Part shown: positions 25,357 through 34,366 of the stretch, piece by piece
Numbering within the stretch: the stretch's first letter is position 1
Layout of the letters: each line of letters starts with the position of its first letter
From: Duganella alba
GTDB lineage: Bacteria > Pseudomonadota > Gammaproteobacteria > Burkholderiales > Burkholderiaceae_D
Length of the DNA stretch: 64,000 nucleotides
Assembly (NCBI RefSeq): GCF_009674495.1
Contig: NZ_WKJN01000021.1
Location: 45,788 to 109,787 of the forward strand
Direction: 5' to 3'
Notes under the pieces: generated by a model
What the model was told of the DNA's origin: nothing
Seen by the model: the letters and a program-made list of their open reading frames with translations, nothing else
The model's database searches: none
Position numbers and translations under genes: made by a program

Positions 25357-26796
25357 ATGGCCAATCGAGAAGAGTTAGGGATCATCAGGGGCGCCCGCGC
25401 CGGAGACGCGGATTGCCAACTGGCGCTGGGCAAGCTGTACCTGTTCGGTGGCGCCAGCCTGCCGCGTAATGTGCCGACCGCGCTGCACTGGCTGGAGCGC
25501 GCCGCGCGCCAGGAGCGCGACGAGGCGTGGCGCCTGATCGGCAGCCATATTCCCGTTGAAGTGGCCCGCCACTGCGCCCCCGACGTGCTGCGCTGGTATC
25601 AGCGCGCCTGCGACGAGGGCATCGCGGCGGCCGGGCAGGTGCTGGCCGAGCTGGCGCGGCCGCCCGCGCCGGCGCCCTTGTGCCAGCACAGCGTGGCGCC
25701 GCCGCCATCACGCCCGTCCACGTTGCAGCGTTCGCCGTCATCGCCGTTGCATGGCGACCACGCGCTGACCGCGCAACAGCAGGCGCAGCTGGACCAGTTG
25801 TGGCAGCAAAGCCACGCGGCGTTTCTGCAACAGGCGCGTCCCTTGCTGCGGCCGCTGCTGGCCGCCGCGCCGGCCGACGCCGAAGCGGCGCGCATGGCCG
25901 ACTGGCAGCCGGCGCCGCAACTGCTGGCATTGCTGGCGCGCTGCGCCGAACTGCTGGCGCCGGCCGACAGCGACGCCGCATTGCAGCAGTGCCGCGAACT
26001 GGCGGCCTACGGCGGCGAGCGCAACGCCCAGCTGGCGCTGGGCCTGTGGTTTGCGCGCATGGATGGCGAAGGCAAGCGCCAGAGCCAGGGCATTGCCGCC
26101 GTCAACTTCAAGCGCGCCATCCGCTGGCTGACGCTGGCCGGCGAGCAGGGGCTGGCGGAAGCGTGGTTCGCGCTGTCGCGCATCTATCTGAAACCGGAAT
26201 TTTCGCAGCGCTGCGTGGCCGAGGCGCAAGGCTATCTGGAGCGGGCGGCCGAGATGGGCCATTGCGGCGCGCAGCTGGAGTGCGGCATCTACGCCTGGCG
26301 CAACCGCCGCACCGACGCGCACAGCGACGTGCGCGCCGCCTACTGGCTGCAGAAGGCCGCCGCGCAGGGCTGCCCGGGAGCGGAAGCCGCGCTGGAGCGG
26401 GTGGCGTGCGTGGCCAAGGAAGCGGACTGGATCACCAGCATCGTCACCTGCCTGACGCGGGAACTGCTGGAAAGCCAGCCTTTGCTGGCGGCGCGGCTGG
26501 AGCTGGCCGCGCTGTTCGGCCTGAGCCGGGCGGAAGCGTTATTGCTGGATGTGAAGGCTGCCGACCAGGGCCATTGCCTGGTGGTGGATATCCGTGCCAG
26601 CTATGGCCGCAGCAAGCGCCGCCTGGTGCTGCTGCGCACGGCGCGCGAGCGGCAGGCGCTGGACCGCATCGTGCGCCTGTTTGAAGCCATCGACAGCGGA
26701 CCGGACGGCTGGGAAGGCAACTACCGCCAGCGCCTGTACCGGCTCAAGACCTGGCTGCCGGCGGGCGTGGCGGACGAGTTGCTGGCCGCTGCCTGA
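25357..26796 (+). CDS. Sel1-like repeat protein
   Basis: 479-residue protein beginning MANREELGIIRGARAGDADC. Sel1-like repeats (about 36 residues, A-x2-G-x-A-x2-L-G-x-L-Y type) occur near residues 12-50 (DADCQLALGKLYLFGGASLP) and 220-350 (AQLALGLWFARMDGEG, AEAWFALSRIYLKPEF, CGAQLECGIYAWRN). Between lies a Pro/Ala-rich linker (about 105-135). No signal peptide, so cytoplasmic. Such proteins act as adaptors in signalling or stress; a partner is not evident. It converges with dapF, 8 bases apart. Confidence 0.82.
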   Translation: MANREELGIIRGARAGDADCQLALGKLYLFGGASLPRNVPTALHWLERAARQERDEAWRLIGSHIPVEVARHCAPDVLRWYQRACDEGIAAAGQVLAELARPPAPAPLCQHSVAPPPSRPSTLQRSPSSPLHGDHALTAQQQAQLDQLWQQSHAAFLQQARPLLRPLLAAAPADAEAARMADWQPAPQLLALLARCAELLAPADSDAALQQCRELAAYGGERNAQLALGLWFARMDGEGKRQSQGIAAVNFKRAIRWLTLAGEQGLAEAWFALSRIYLKPEFSQRCVAEAQGYLERAAEMGHCGAQLECGIYAWRNRRTDAHSDVRAAYWLQKAAAQGCPGAEAALERVACVAKEADWITSIVTCLTRELLESQPLLAARLELAALFGLSRAEALLLDVKAADQGHCLVVDIRASYGRSKRRLVLLRTARERQALDRIVRLFEAIDSGPDGWEGNYRQRLYRLKTWLPAGVADELLAAA

Positions 26797-26804
26797 AGCA
26801 CGGC

Positions 26805-27668
26805 TTAAATCTCGATTTCACCTTCGAACACCGTCACCGCGGGGCCGGTCAGCCAGACCGGCTGGCCTTCGCCCTCCCAGCTGATCGACAGCTGGCCGCC
26901 GCGCGCGTCGATGCGCACCGGGCTGTCCAGCAGGCCGCGGCGGATGCCGGCCACCGCCGCCGCGCAGGCGCCGGTGCCGCAGGCCAGCGTTTCGCCGACG
27001 CCGCGCTCGAACACGCGCAGCCTGACGTGCTGGCGGTCGATGATCTGCATGAATCCCGCGTTGACGCGGTTCGGGAAACGCACGTGGTGCTCGATCAGCG
27101 GGCCGGTCAGCTCCACCGGCGCGGCGTCGACATCATCGACCACCTGCACCGCGTGCGGATTGCCCATCGACACCGCCGAAATCAGCACGCTTTCACGGGC
27201 GCCGCCCAGTTCCAGCACCAGCGGCCACAGCGTGTCGCGGCCTTGCGGCTCGCCCTGCAGGCCGTCGGCGTCGAACGGCACGCGGCCCGGTTCCAGGATC
27301 GGCGCGCCCATGTCGACGGTGATGCTGCCGTCCGCCTCCAGGCGCGGCGCGATGACGCCGGCCTTGGTCTGCACGGTGATGCTGCGCTGGTCGGTCAGGC
27401 CCTTCTCCGAGACGAACTTGACGAAGGCGCGCGAGCCGTTGCCGCACTGCTCGACCTCGCCGCCGTCGGCGTTGAAGATGCGGTAGCGGAAATCGCAGCC
27501 GGCCTCGGTCGGCTTTTCCACCAGCAGGATCTGGTCGGCGCCGACGCCGAAGCGGCGGTCGCCCAGCAGCTTCCACTGCGCTGGCGTGAAGTCGATGTGC
27601 TGGTTGACGCCGTCGATGACGACGAAGTCATTGCCGGCGCCGTGCATTTTGGTGAATTTGAGTTTCAT
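26805..27668 (-). CDS. dapF: Diaminopimelate epimerase
   Basis: 287-residue PLP-independent epimerase converting LL- to meso-diaminopimelate for lysine and peptidoglycan. The two catalytic cysteines are in CGNGSRAFVKF (residue about 76) and ACGTGACAAAVAG (about 227), and the N terminus MKLKFTKMHGAGNDFVV is typical. The 8-base gap to the acyltransferase gene upstream (minus strand) indicates a common transcript. Confidence 0.97.
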   Translation of the reverse strand: MKLKFTKMHGAGNDFVVIDGVNQHIDFTPAQWKLLGDRRFGVGADQILLVEKPTEAGCDFRYRIFNADGGEVEQCGNGSRAFVKFVSEKGLTDQRSITVQTKAGVIAPRLEADGSITVDMGAPILEPGRVPFDADGLQGEPQGRDTLWPLVLELGGARESVLISAVSMGNPHAVQVVDDVDAAPVELTGPLIEHHVRFPNRVNAGFMQIIDRQHVRLRVFERGVGETLACGTGACAAAVAGIRRGLLDSPVRIDARGGQLSISWEGEGQPVWLTGPAVTVFEGEIEI

Positions 27669-27675
27669 GGGCGGT

Positions 27676-28554
27676 TTATTTTTTGCTGTACAGCGAAGGC
27701 TCGCCGTTCGGGCGGGTCTTGAAACGTTTGTGGGTCCAGAAATATTCGGCCGGGGCTTCGCGCACGCGCTCCTCGATGAACTGGTTCATGCGGCGGGTGG
27801 CGGCCACCATGTCGTCGCCCGGGTAATTGTCCCACACCGGGTAGAATTTCACACGCCATCCCTGGTAATTCGGCAGGAAGGTGGCGATCACCGGCATCAC
27901 CTGCGCGCCGGTGGTGGCGGCGATGCGGGCGGTGGCGGTCAGCGTGGCCGCCTCGACGCCGAAGAAGGGCACGAACTCGGCATCCTTTTCGCCGAAATCC
28001 ATGTCCGGCAGCATGAAGTAGGGCAGCTTGTCGCGCAGCGCGCGCAGGATGGGCTTGATGCCATCCTGGCGCGTGAACAGCTTGACCGGCTTGAAGCGGG
28101 CGCGGCCGGCGCGCAGCACCTGGTCGAAGGCGGCGTTCTTCTGCGTCACGTACATCGACGAGGCGCTCGCTTCCATGGCGATCGAGGCGCCGGCCACGTC
28201 CAGGCAGACAAAGTGCGGACACAGCAGGATGGTCGGCTTGTCCGTCATCTCGGCGACGGGAATCACGCCGTTCGGGTCGATCCGGATCAGGCGTTTCAGG
28301 CGCGCTTCCGGCGCCCACCACAGCACCGCGCGTTCCCACACGCTGCGCGAGTAGGCCTGGAAGTGGCGGTGGGCGATGTCCACCCGTTCGGCTTCCGTCA
28401 GCTCCGGCAGGCACAGGCGCAGATTGGTCAGCGCGATGTGACGGCGCGAGCGCAGCGTCGCAAACAACAAGGTGCCGATGGCGTCGCCGAAGCGGCCCAG
28501 CAGCGGCAATGGCAGCCAGTGCAGCAGCCACATCAATCCCAACGTCAGTTTCAT
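27676..28554 (-). CDS. Lipid A biosynthesis acyltransferase (LpxL/HtrB family), HX4D copy
   Basis: 292-residue inner-membrane enzyme that transfers a secondary acyl chain to the lipid A precursor. An N-terminal hydrophobic anchor (LGLMWLLHWLPLPLLG) is followed by the catalytic HX4D/E motif (HFVCLD, about residue 114) and the conserved ARIAATTGAQVMPV region. The start overlaps the second acyltransferase by 4 bases (ATGA). The two copies probably act on different positions or use different acyl donors. Confidence 0.92.
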   Translation of the reverse strand: MKLTLGLMWLLHWLPLPLLGRFGDAIGTLLFATLRSRRHIALTNLRLCLPELTEAERVDIAHRHFQAYSRSVWERAVLWWAPEARLKRLIRIDPNGVIPVAEMTDKPTILLCPHFVCLDVAGASIAMEASASSMYVTQKNAAFDQVLRAGRARFKPVKLFTRQDGIKPILRALRDKLPYFMLPDMDFGEKDAEFVPFFGVEAATLTATARIAATTGAQVMPVIATFLPNYQGWRVKFYPVWDNYPGDDMVAATRRMNQFIEERVREAPAEYFWTHKRFKTRPNGEPSLYSKK

Positions 28555-29402
28555 GCGTGTTCTCCCGCCACCGGTGCGGCTATGCCGTGCGGCACCTTGT
28601 AGCGGTTATAGCTCCAGTAATATTGCGACGGATTGCGGGCGATCAGGCGCTCCATGGCGCTGTTGATCGCTTGCGCCTGGGCGGCGTTGTCGCCGTCCAG
28701 CGTGCCGTCAAAGGGCACGAAGCGTACCACATAGCCGCGTCCGCCCGACAGCCGCTCGGCGTAGGTGATGATGACGGTGGCGTCGCCCAGCAGGGCCAGC
28801 TTGGCCGGCAAGGTCATCGAATAGGCATCGCGGCCGAAGAACTTGGCCCACACGCCTTCGCCTTCCTGCGGCACCTGGTCGGGCAGCACGCCGACCGGCT
28901 GGCCCTTCTTGAGGAACTTGGCCAGCATGCGCACGCCGGACATGGTGGCCGGCGCCAGCAGCAGGTTCTTGCGCGCGCGGGCGCCTTCGATCAGCGGCTT
29001 GAGCGCGGCTTTTTTCGGCGGCCGGTACATCACCATCAGTTCGGTGCGCAGGGCGATTTCCTGGGCGACGATTTCAAAGCAGCCCAGGTGTGGCGTCATG
29101 AACACAATGCCGCGGCCGGCGTCCAGCTCGGTCTGCACCAGTTCCCAGTTTTCCAGGGTGGCGTGGCGCGACACGCGGGCCGGATCGGCGCACCAGATGA
29201 AGGGCAGCTCGAACATGCTTTTGCCGGCTTCGGCCACGGCGGCCGACAGGTACTGGCTGTAGCCGGCCTGCGCCATGTTGTCGCGCATGCGGCGGCGGTA
29301 GGACGGCGAGGCCCAGTACACCAGCCAGCCCAGCGCGGCGCCGGCCGCGTGCAGGAAGGACAGGGGGAAAATCGAGAGAAAACGGAAGATGGGAACCAGC
29401 AT
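28551..29402 (-). CDS. Lipid A biosynthesis acyltransferase (LpxL/HtrB family), HX4E copy
   Basis: 283-residue lysophospholipid-type acyltransferase. ATG 29402 (MLVPIFRFLSIFPLSFLHAA) is chosen because the hydrophobic anchor then lies at the N terminus as in the family. The catalytic motif is HLGCFE (about residue 118). PSQYYWSYNRYK near the C terminus is typical of LpxL/LpxM. It is first in the operon with the HX4D copy and dapF, and divergent from metK, whose leader begins 173 bases of shared intergenic sequence. Confidence 0.92.
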   Translation of the reverse strand: MLVPIFRFLSIFPLSFLHAAGAALGWLVYWASPSYRRRMRDNMAQAGYSQYLSAAVAEAGKSMFELPFIWCADPARVSRHATLENWELVQTELDAGRGIVFMTPHLGCFEIVAQEIALRTELMVMYRPPKKAALKPLIEGARARKNLLLAPATMSGVRMLAKFLKKGQPVGVLPDQVPQEGEGVWAKFFGRDAYSMTLPAKLALLGDATVIITYAERLSGGRGYVVRFVPFDGTLDGDNAAQAQAINSAMERLIARNPSQYYWSYNRYKVPHGIAAPVAGEHA

Positions 29403-29431
29403 GAGAAAATTCTGCCCTGTGTTAGAAGCAA

Positions 29432-29447
29432 GCTTTTTTAAAAAAGC
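29432..29447. repeat. 16-base perfect A/T palindrome upstream of metK
   Basis: GCTTTTTTAAAAAAGC between the divergent acyltransferase and metK genes, immediately before a possible -10 element (TAAAAT, 29450-29455). It may be a bent promoter element or a regulator site. Not a terminator of a gene in the window. Confidence 0.45.
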
Positions 29448-29489
29448 GTAAAATACCACGTTAAGTAGTAACCGCTGAGTTAATGACAA

Positions 29490-29578
29490 CTTGCGATGCG
29501 GGATATAAATATCGCTAAAGCGTCGCAAGCCGTGTTGGTATGCGACCGTTTCTCAAACCATATCAGGAGCTTGCGATG
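29490..29578 (+). promoter_or_regulatory. metK leader with two mutually exclusive hairpins
   Basis: CTTGCGATG occurs at 29490-29498 and again at 29570-29578, where its ATG is the metK start codon. Between them GCGTCGCAAG (29520-29529) is complementary to both (one G-U pair). Pairing with the first copy gives a 10-bp stem enclosing a small GATA/TATC hairpin and leaves the start free; pairing with the second copy hides the start codon. This is the layout of a translational riboswitch or thermosensor. The ligand, if any, is unknown; S-adenosylmethionine is the obvious guess. Confidence 0.6.
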
Positions 29579-30742
29579 TCTAATGATTATCTTTTCACCT
29601 CGGAATCCGTTTCGGAAGGTCACCCAGACAAGGTTGCTGACCAGATTTCCGACGCCATCCTTGACGCGATTCTGGCCCAGGACCCAAAAGCCCGTGTAGC
29701 AGCCGAAACGCTGTGCAACACCGGCCTGGTCGTGCTGGCAGGTGAAATCACCACCCACGCCAATGTCGACTACATCGGTGTCGCCCGCGAAACCATCAAA
29801 CGCATCGGCTACGACAACACCGACTACGGCATCGACTACCGCGGCTGCGCCGTGCTGGTGGCTTACGACAAGCAATCGCCGGACATCGCCCAGGGCGTGG
29901 ACGAAGGCGCCGGCCTCGATCTGGACCAGGGCGCTGGCGACCAGGGCCTGATGTTCGGCTACGCCTGCGATGAAACCGCCGAGCTGATGCCCGCCGCGAT
30001 CCACTACGCGCACCGCCTGGTCGAGCGCCAGTCGCAGCTGCGCAAGGACGGCCGCCTGCCATGGCTGCGTCCGGATGCCAAGTCGCAAGTCACGCTGCGT
30101 TACGTCAACGGCCGTCCGGTCGCGGTGGACACCGTGGTGCTGTCGACCCAGCATGCGCCGGAAATGCTGCACAAGCAAATTGAAGAAGCGGTGATCGAAG
30201 AGATCATCAAGCCGGTGCTGCCGAAAGAGTGGCTGCAAGACACCAAATACCTGGTCAACCCGACCGGCCGTTTCGTCATCGGCGGCCCGCAGGGCGACTG
30301 CGGCCTGACCGGCCGCAAGATCATCGTCGACACCTACGGCGGCGCATCGCCGCACGGCGGCGGCGCGTTCTCGGGCAAGGATCCGTCGAAGGTGGACCGT
30401 TCGGCGGCCTACGCGGCGCGTTATGTGGCCAAGAACGTGGTGGCGGCTGGTCTGGCGCGCCAGTGCCAGGTGCAGGTGTCGTACGCCATCGGCGTGGCGC
30501 GTCCGATCAACATCACCGTGTACACCGAAGGCACCGGCGTGATCCCGGACGACAAGATCGCCCAGCTGGTGATGGAGCACTTCGACCTGCGTCCGAAAGG
30601 CATCGTGCAGATGCTGGACCTGCTGCGTCCGATCTACGCCAAGACCGCCGCCTACGGCCACTTCGGCCGCGAAGAGCCGGAATTCAGCTGGGAGCGCACC
30701 GACAAGGCCGCCATCCTGCGCGACGCAGCCGGCCTGAAGTAA
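29576..30742 (+). CDS. metK: S-adenosylmethionine synthetase
   Basis: 388-residue tetrameric enzyme making SAM from methionine and ATP. Motifs: FTSESVSEGHPDKVADQISD at the N terminus, the ATP-binding GAGDQGLMFGYA and the P-loop-like GGGAFSGKDPSKVDRSAAY. ATG 29576 with AGGAG at 29565-29569 is chosen over an upstream in-frame ATG (29540) because it gives the family N terminus MSNDYLFTSESV. Its leader contains alternative hairpins and a strong terminator follows 20 bases after the stop. It is the first step of the activated-methyl cycle continued by ahcY and metF nearby. Confidence 0.98.
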   Translation: MSNDYLFTSESVSEGHPDKVADQISDAILDAILAQDPKARVAAETLCNTGLVVLAGEITTHANVDYIGVARETIKRIGYDNTDYGIDYRGCAVLVAYDKQSPDIAQGVDEGAGLDLDQGAGDQGLMFGYACDETAELMPAAIHYAHRLVERQSQLRKDGRLPWLRPDAKSQVTLRYVNGRPVAVDTVVLSTQHAPEMLHKQIEEAVIEEIIKPVLPKEWLQDTKYLVNPTGRFVIGGPQGDCGLTGRKIIVDTYGGASPHGGGAFSGKDPSKVDRSAAYAARYVAKNVVAAGLARQCQVQVSYAIGVARPINITVYTEGTGVIPDDKIAQLVMEHFDLRPKGIVQMLDLLRPIYAKTAAYGHFGREEPEFSWERTDKAAILRDAAGLK

Positions 30743-30762
30743 TCGCCCCGCATGAAGCCAAG

Positions 30763-30790
30763 CGCCCCGGACTCCGGGGCGTTTTTATTT
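30763..30790 (+). terminator. Intrinsic terminator of metK
   Basis: CGCCCCGG (30763-30770), loop ACT, CCGGGGCG (30774-30781) followed by TTTTTATTT. Perfect 8-bp GC stem 20 bases after the metK stop. The T-run overlaps the 3' end of the small proline-rich frame on the other strand. Confidence 0.93.
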
Positions 30791-30856
30791 GGGCCGCGCA
30801 GGCGGCGGCGGCGGCGGTTTGGGCGGCAAATATCGACGGTGGAAATCGTCATCCAT
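30785..30856 (-). CDS. 23-residue proline-rich microprotein candidate
   Basis: A small frame on the minus strand, starting with ATG at 30856, preceded by AAGGA 7 bases upstream, and ending in TAA at 30785-30787. The product begins MDDDFHRRYLPPK, then has six prolines in a row and ends ARPK. It starts 18 bases after the stop of the two-helix membrane protein gene, so the pair could be co-transcribed. Short length and Pro run make it uncertain as a protein; no family is recognised. Confidence 0.35.
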   Translation of the reverse strand: MDDDFHRRYLPPKPPPPPPARPK

Positions 30857-30874
30857 GATGGTTCCTTCTCAGCG

Positions 30875-31387
30875 TTATGCGATGGTTATTGATTTGTTGA
30901 GCTTGTCTTGCACATTGACGCGTATTTTTTCCGTCAATAGCAGGTCGTGCTGCAATTTGCTGTATTCGCTGCCGTATTTGTCGCGCAAGCCCAGTAATTT
31001 CTTCTCAAATTCGGTAATGGAAAATGAGGGATTGACCTTCATGCGAACAACCAGGCTTTCAACATTGACGGCTAACAACGTCAAACCGGTGGCGGCAGTT
31101 GCATGGCGGTTGACCTTTTCCGCGACCGATAATTGTCTGGATACGATAGCCAGCAATGCGCTGGCAGACGTAAATACAGGCCATAGAAAAGTATAGTCGC
31201 TGTTTTTCCAGAATACGAGGCCGGCCAGCGCACCACCGCCGGACGAGACGGCGACCGCAATCTTGGTGATGCTGTCCAGCCAGGTCCAGCGCGCCAGCAA
31301 TGCTCTTTCTATCCCAGCGGTATAGCGGACGTTGTACAGCAAGTCATGCGCCTCGTCCCAGATGGCGTCGCGTGGATCGGTCTCCAT
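30875..31387 (-). CDS. Two-transmembrane protein resembling SLATT effectors
   Basis: 170-residue protein (start METDPRDAIWDEAHDLLYNV at 31387). An N-terminal amphipathic segment is followed by two membrane helices (ITKIAVAVSSGGGALAGLVF, about residues 42-61, and FLWPVFTSASALLAIVS, 67-83) and a long charged helical C-terminal half. This layout resembles SLATT domains, predicted pore-forming effectors of nucleotide-signalling defence systems, but no partner synthase is present. The gene is visibly richer in A/T than metK and ahcY on either side, and is on the opposite strand, suggesting acquisition. The SLATT assignment is tentative. Confidence 0.5.
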   Translation of the reverse strand: METDPRDAIWDEAHDLLYNVRYTAGIERALLARWTWLDSITKIAVAVSSGGGALAGLVFWKNSDYTFLWPVFTSASALLAIVSRQLSVAEKVNRHATAATGLTLLAVNVESLVVRMKVNPSFSITEFEKKLLGLRDKYGSEYSKLQHDLLLTEKIRVNVQDKLNKSITIA

Positions 31388-31491
31388 GATGCGCTCATGT
31401 GCAAAAAATCCACTATAGGATGACGCCGGCGCCAGGCCTCTGCGCCAGCGCAAACGGCAGGATTGTTGTCGCCTTCCGGGCTTAACGATGC

Positions 31492-31497
31492 TAAAAT
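31492..31497 (+). promoter_or_regulatory. Probable -10 element of ahcY
   Basis: TAAAAT, placed 7-12 bases before the riboswitch. Transcription would begin close to 31503, exactly at the 5' edge of the SAH aptamer. No clear -35 box at the right spacing. Confidence 0.5.
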
Positions 31498-31502
31498 GCA
31501 CG

Positions 31503-31564
31503 TTCCGAGGAGCGCTGCGACGAACTAGCTTTCGCCAGGCTCGGAGATCCAAACCGCGCTCACG
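31503..31564 (+). ncRNA. S-adenosylhomocysteine riboswitch
   Basis: The motif CCGAGGAGCGCTGCGACG (31505-31522), then CCAGGCTCGG and a downstream GCGCTC match the SAH aptamer consensus. Pairings are visible: CCGAG (31505-31509) with CTCGG (31540-31544) as P1, and the pseudoknot GAGCGC (31510-31515) with GCGCTC (31556-31561). It lies about 30 bases before the ahcY ATG. SAH binding is known to turn on expression of the SAH hydrolase gene, and the downstream metF may share the control by readthrough. Confidence 0.95.
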
Positions 31565-31596
31565 TTACTTTTTTCAACACATGAAAGGAGGGCGTG

Positions 31597-33024
<1,428 letters not shown>

Positions 33025-33033
33025 TCGTTAAGG

Positions 33034-33059
33034 GCGGGGCCGCTGGCCCCGCTTTTTTT
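33034..33059 (+). terminator. Intrinsic terminator after ahcY
   Basis: GCGGGGCC (33034-33041), loop GCT, GGCCCCGC (33045-33052), seven T. It separates ahcY from the DUF360/metF genes, which may be reached by partial readthrough or from a promoter not seen. Confidence 0.92.
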
Positions 33060-33075
33060 GCAGCGAGAACTTCTT

Positions 33076-33426
33076 ATGCGTTTGGTCCTTACCTGGTTAA
33101 TCAATGCAGTTGCCTTGCTGGCAGTGCCTTACCTGATGCATTCCGTCGATGTCACAAGCATAGGCGCAGCCCTCGTCGCGGCTCTTGTACTGGGCCTGGT
33201 CAATACGCTGATACGACCTGTGCTGCTGTTGCTGACGTTGCCCGTGACCTTGTTGTCGCTGGGCCTGTTCATCTTCATCGTCAACGGCTTCATGTTCTGG
33301 CTGGTGGCGCAATGGGTGGATGGTTTCCACGTTGACAGCTTCCTGTCCGCCGTCGGTGGCGCCGTGTTGTACAGCATTATTTCCTGGGCTCTGTCTACCT
33401 TACTTTTGAAGAACTCAGATGGATAA
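33076..33426 (+). CDS. Small four-helix membrane protein (DUF360/YvlD type)
   Basis: 116-residue inner-membrane protein with four hydrophobic helices, including VLTWLINAVALLAVPYLM and TLPVTLLSLGLFIFIVNGFMFW, and the GLVNTLIRPVLLLLTLPVT motif typical of the DUF360 (YvlD, 'phage holin superfamily IV') group. It commonly lies between ahcY and metF in Burkholderiales; its function is not known. ATG 33076 is chosen over a TTG 18 bases upstream. It overlaps metF by 8 bases. Confidence 0.9.
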   Translation: MRLVLTWLINAVALLAVPYLMHSVDVTSIGAALVAALVLGLVNTLIRPVLLLLTLPVTLLSLGLFIFIVNGFMFWLVAQWVDGFHVDSFLSAVGGAVLYSIISWALSTLLLKNSDG

Positions 33427-34246
33427 TCCGAATTTCAGTATCGAATTTTTTCCGCCGAAAACGGCGGAAGGCGCGGAAAAGCTGCGCGTCACGCGCGCCA
33501 AGCTGTCCGAGCTGAAGCCTAAATATTTCTCCGTGACCTTCGGCGCTGGCGGCAGCACGCAGCGCGGCACGCTGGACACGGTGGTCGAGATCCTGGCCGC
33601 CGGCGAGCAGGCCGCGCCGCACCTGTCCTGCGTGGGCGGCACGCGCGAGTCGATCCGCGAGATCCTCAGCGAGTTCAAGTCGCACGGCATCAAGCGCATT
33701 GTGGCGCTGCGCGGCGATCTGCCGAGCGGCTATGGCGCGGCGGGCGAGTTCCGCTATGCGAACGAGCTGGTGGAGTTCATCCGCCAGGAGACGGGCGACT
33801 GGTTCCACATCGAAGTGGCGGCGTATCCGGAAGTGCACCCGCAGGCCAAGTCGCCGCAGGATGACTTGCTGGCGTTCGAGCGCAAGATCAAGGCCGGTGC
33901 GAATGCGGCGATCACGCAGTATTTTTATAATGCGGATGCGTATTTCCAGTTTGTCGAGCAGACCCGCAAGCTGGGGATTGATGTGCCGATCGTGGCGGGC
34001 ATCATGCCGATTACGAATTACACGCAGCTGATGCGTTTTTCGGACATGTGCGGCGCCGAGATTCCGCGTTGGGTGCGGTTGAAGCTGGCCAGTTTTGGCG
34101 ATGATTCGGTGTCGATCAAGGCCTTTGGGCTGGATGTGGTGACGGCGTTGTGCGAACGGTTGCTGCAGGGTGGGGCGCCGGGGTTGCACTTCTATAGCAT
34201 GAACCAGGCGGCGGCGACGACAGCGTTGTGGCAACGCTTGGTCTAA
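33419..34246 (+). CDS. metF: 5,10-methylenetetrahydrofolate reductase
   Basis: 275-residue FAD-dependent TIM-barrel enzyme producing 5-methyl-THF, the methyl donor for methionine synthesis. The N terminus FSIEFFPPKTAEG, with catalytic Glu in EFFPP, and the motifs GAGGSTQRGT and YFYNAD are typical. It overlaps the DUF360 gene by 8 bases, so it is translated from the same message. It closes the local methyl cycle with metK and ahcY. Confidence 0.97.
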   Translation: MDNPNFSIEFFPPKTAEGAEKLRVTRAKLSELKPKYFSVTFGAGGSTQRGTLDTVVEILAAGEQAAPHLSCVGGTRESIREILSEFKSHGIKRIVALRGDLPSGYGAAGEFRYANELVEFIRQETGDWFHIEVAAYPEVHPQAKSPQDDLLAFERKIKAGANAAITQYFYNADAYFQFVEQTRKLGIDVPIVAGIMPITNYTQLMRFSDMCGAEIPRWVRLKLASFGDDSVSIKAFGLDVVTALCERLLQGGAPGLHFYSMNQAAATTALWQRLV

Positions 34247-34311
34247 CCCCCGAACCTACCCCTGTCGCTCCTTCACAACTTGAGTGAGCCAACCCGCAAA
34301 CCGGAGACGTG

Positions 34312-34366
34312 GGGTCTGACCCAGGGGCAGGTCAGGGGCTTCGCCCCGCCGGCCCAGTGGGCCGGC
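34312..34366. repeat. Hairpin-rich intergenic repeat extending into the fau end
   Basis: Contains GGGTC-T-GACCC (34312-34322), GGGG-CTTCG-CCCC (34335-34347) and GCCGGCCCA-G-TGGGCCGGC (34348-34366), three adjacent perfect inverted repeats, between metF and the convergent fau. Similar GGGGTCTGACCC elements recur in Oxalobacteraceae intergenic DNA as far as I recall. It probably serves as a bidirectional terminator. Confidence 0.55.

Noticed and set aside
29403..29575. Known SAM riboswitch (SAM-I, II or III) before metK
   Set aside because: None of the conserved aptamer motifs can be traced; the structure present is different and is reported as a separate finding.
30652..30852. 66-codon minus-strand frame overlapping the metK end
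   Set aside because: Runs antisense into metK and has no ribosome site; the 23-codon frame next to it has one.
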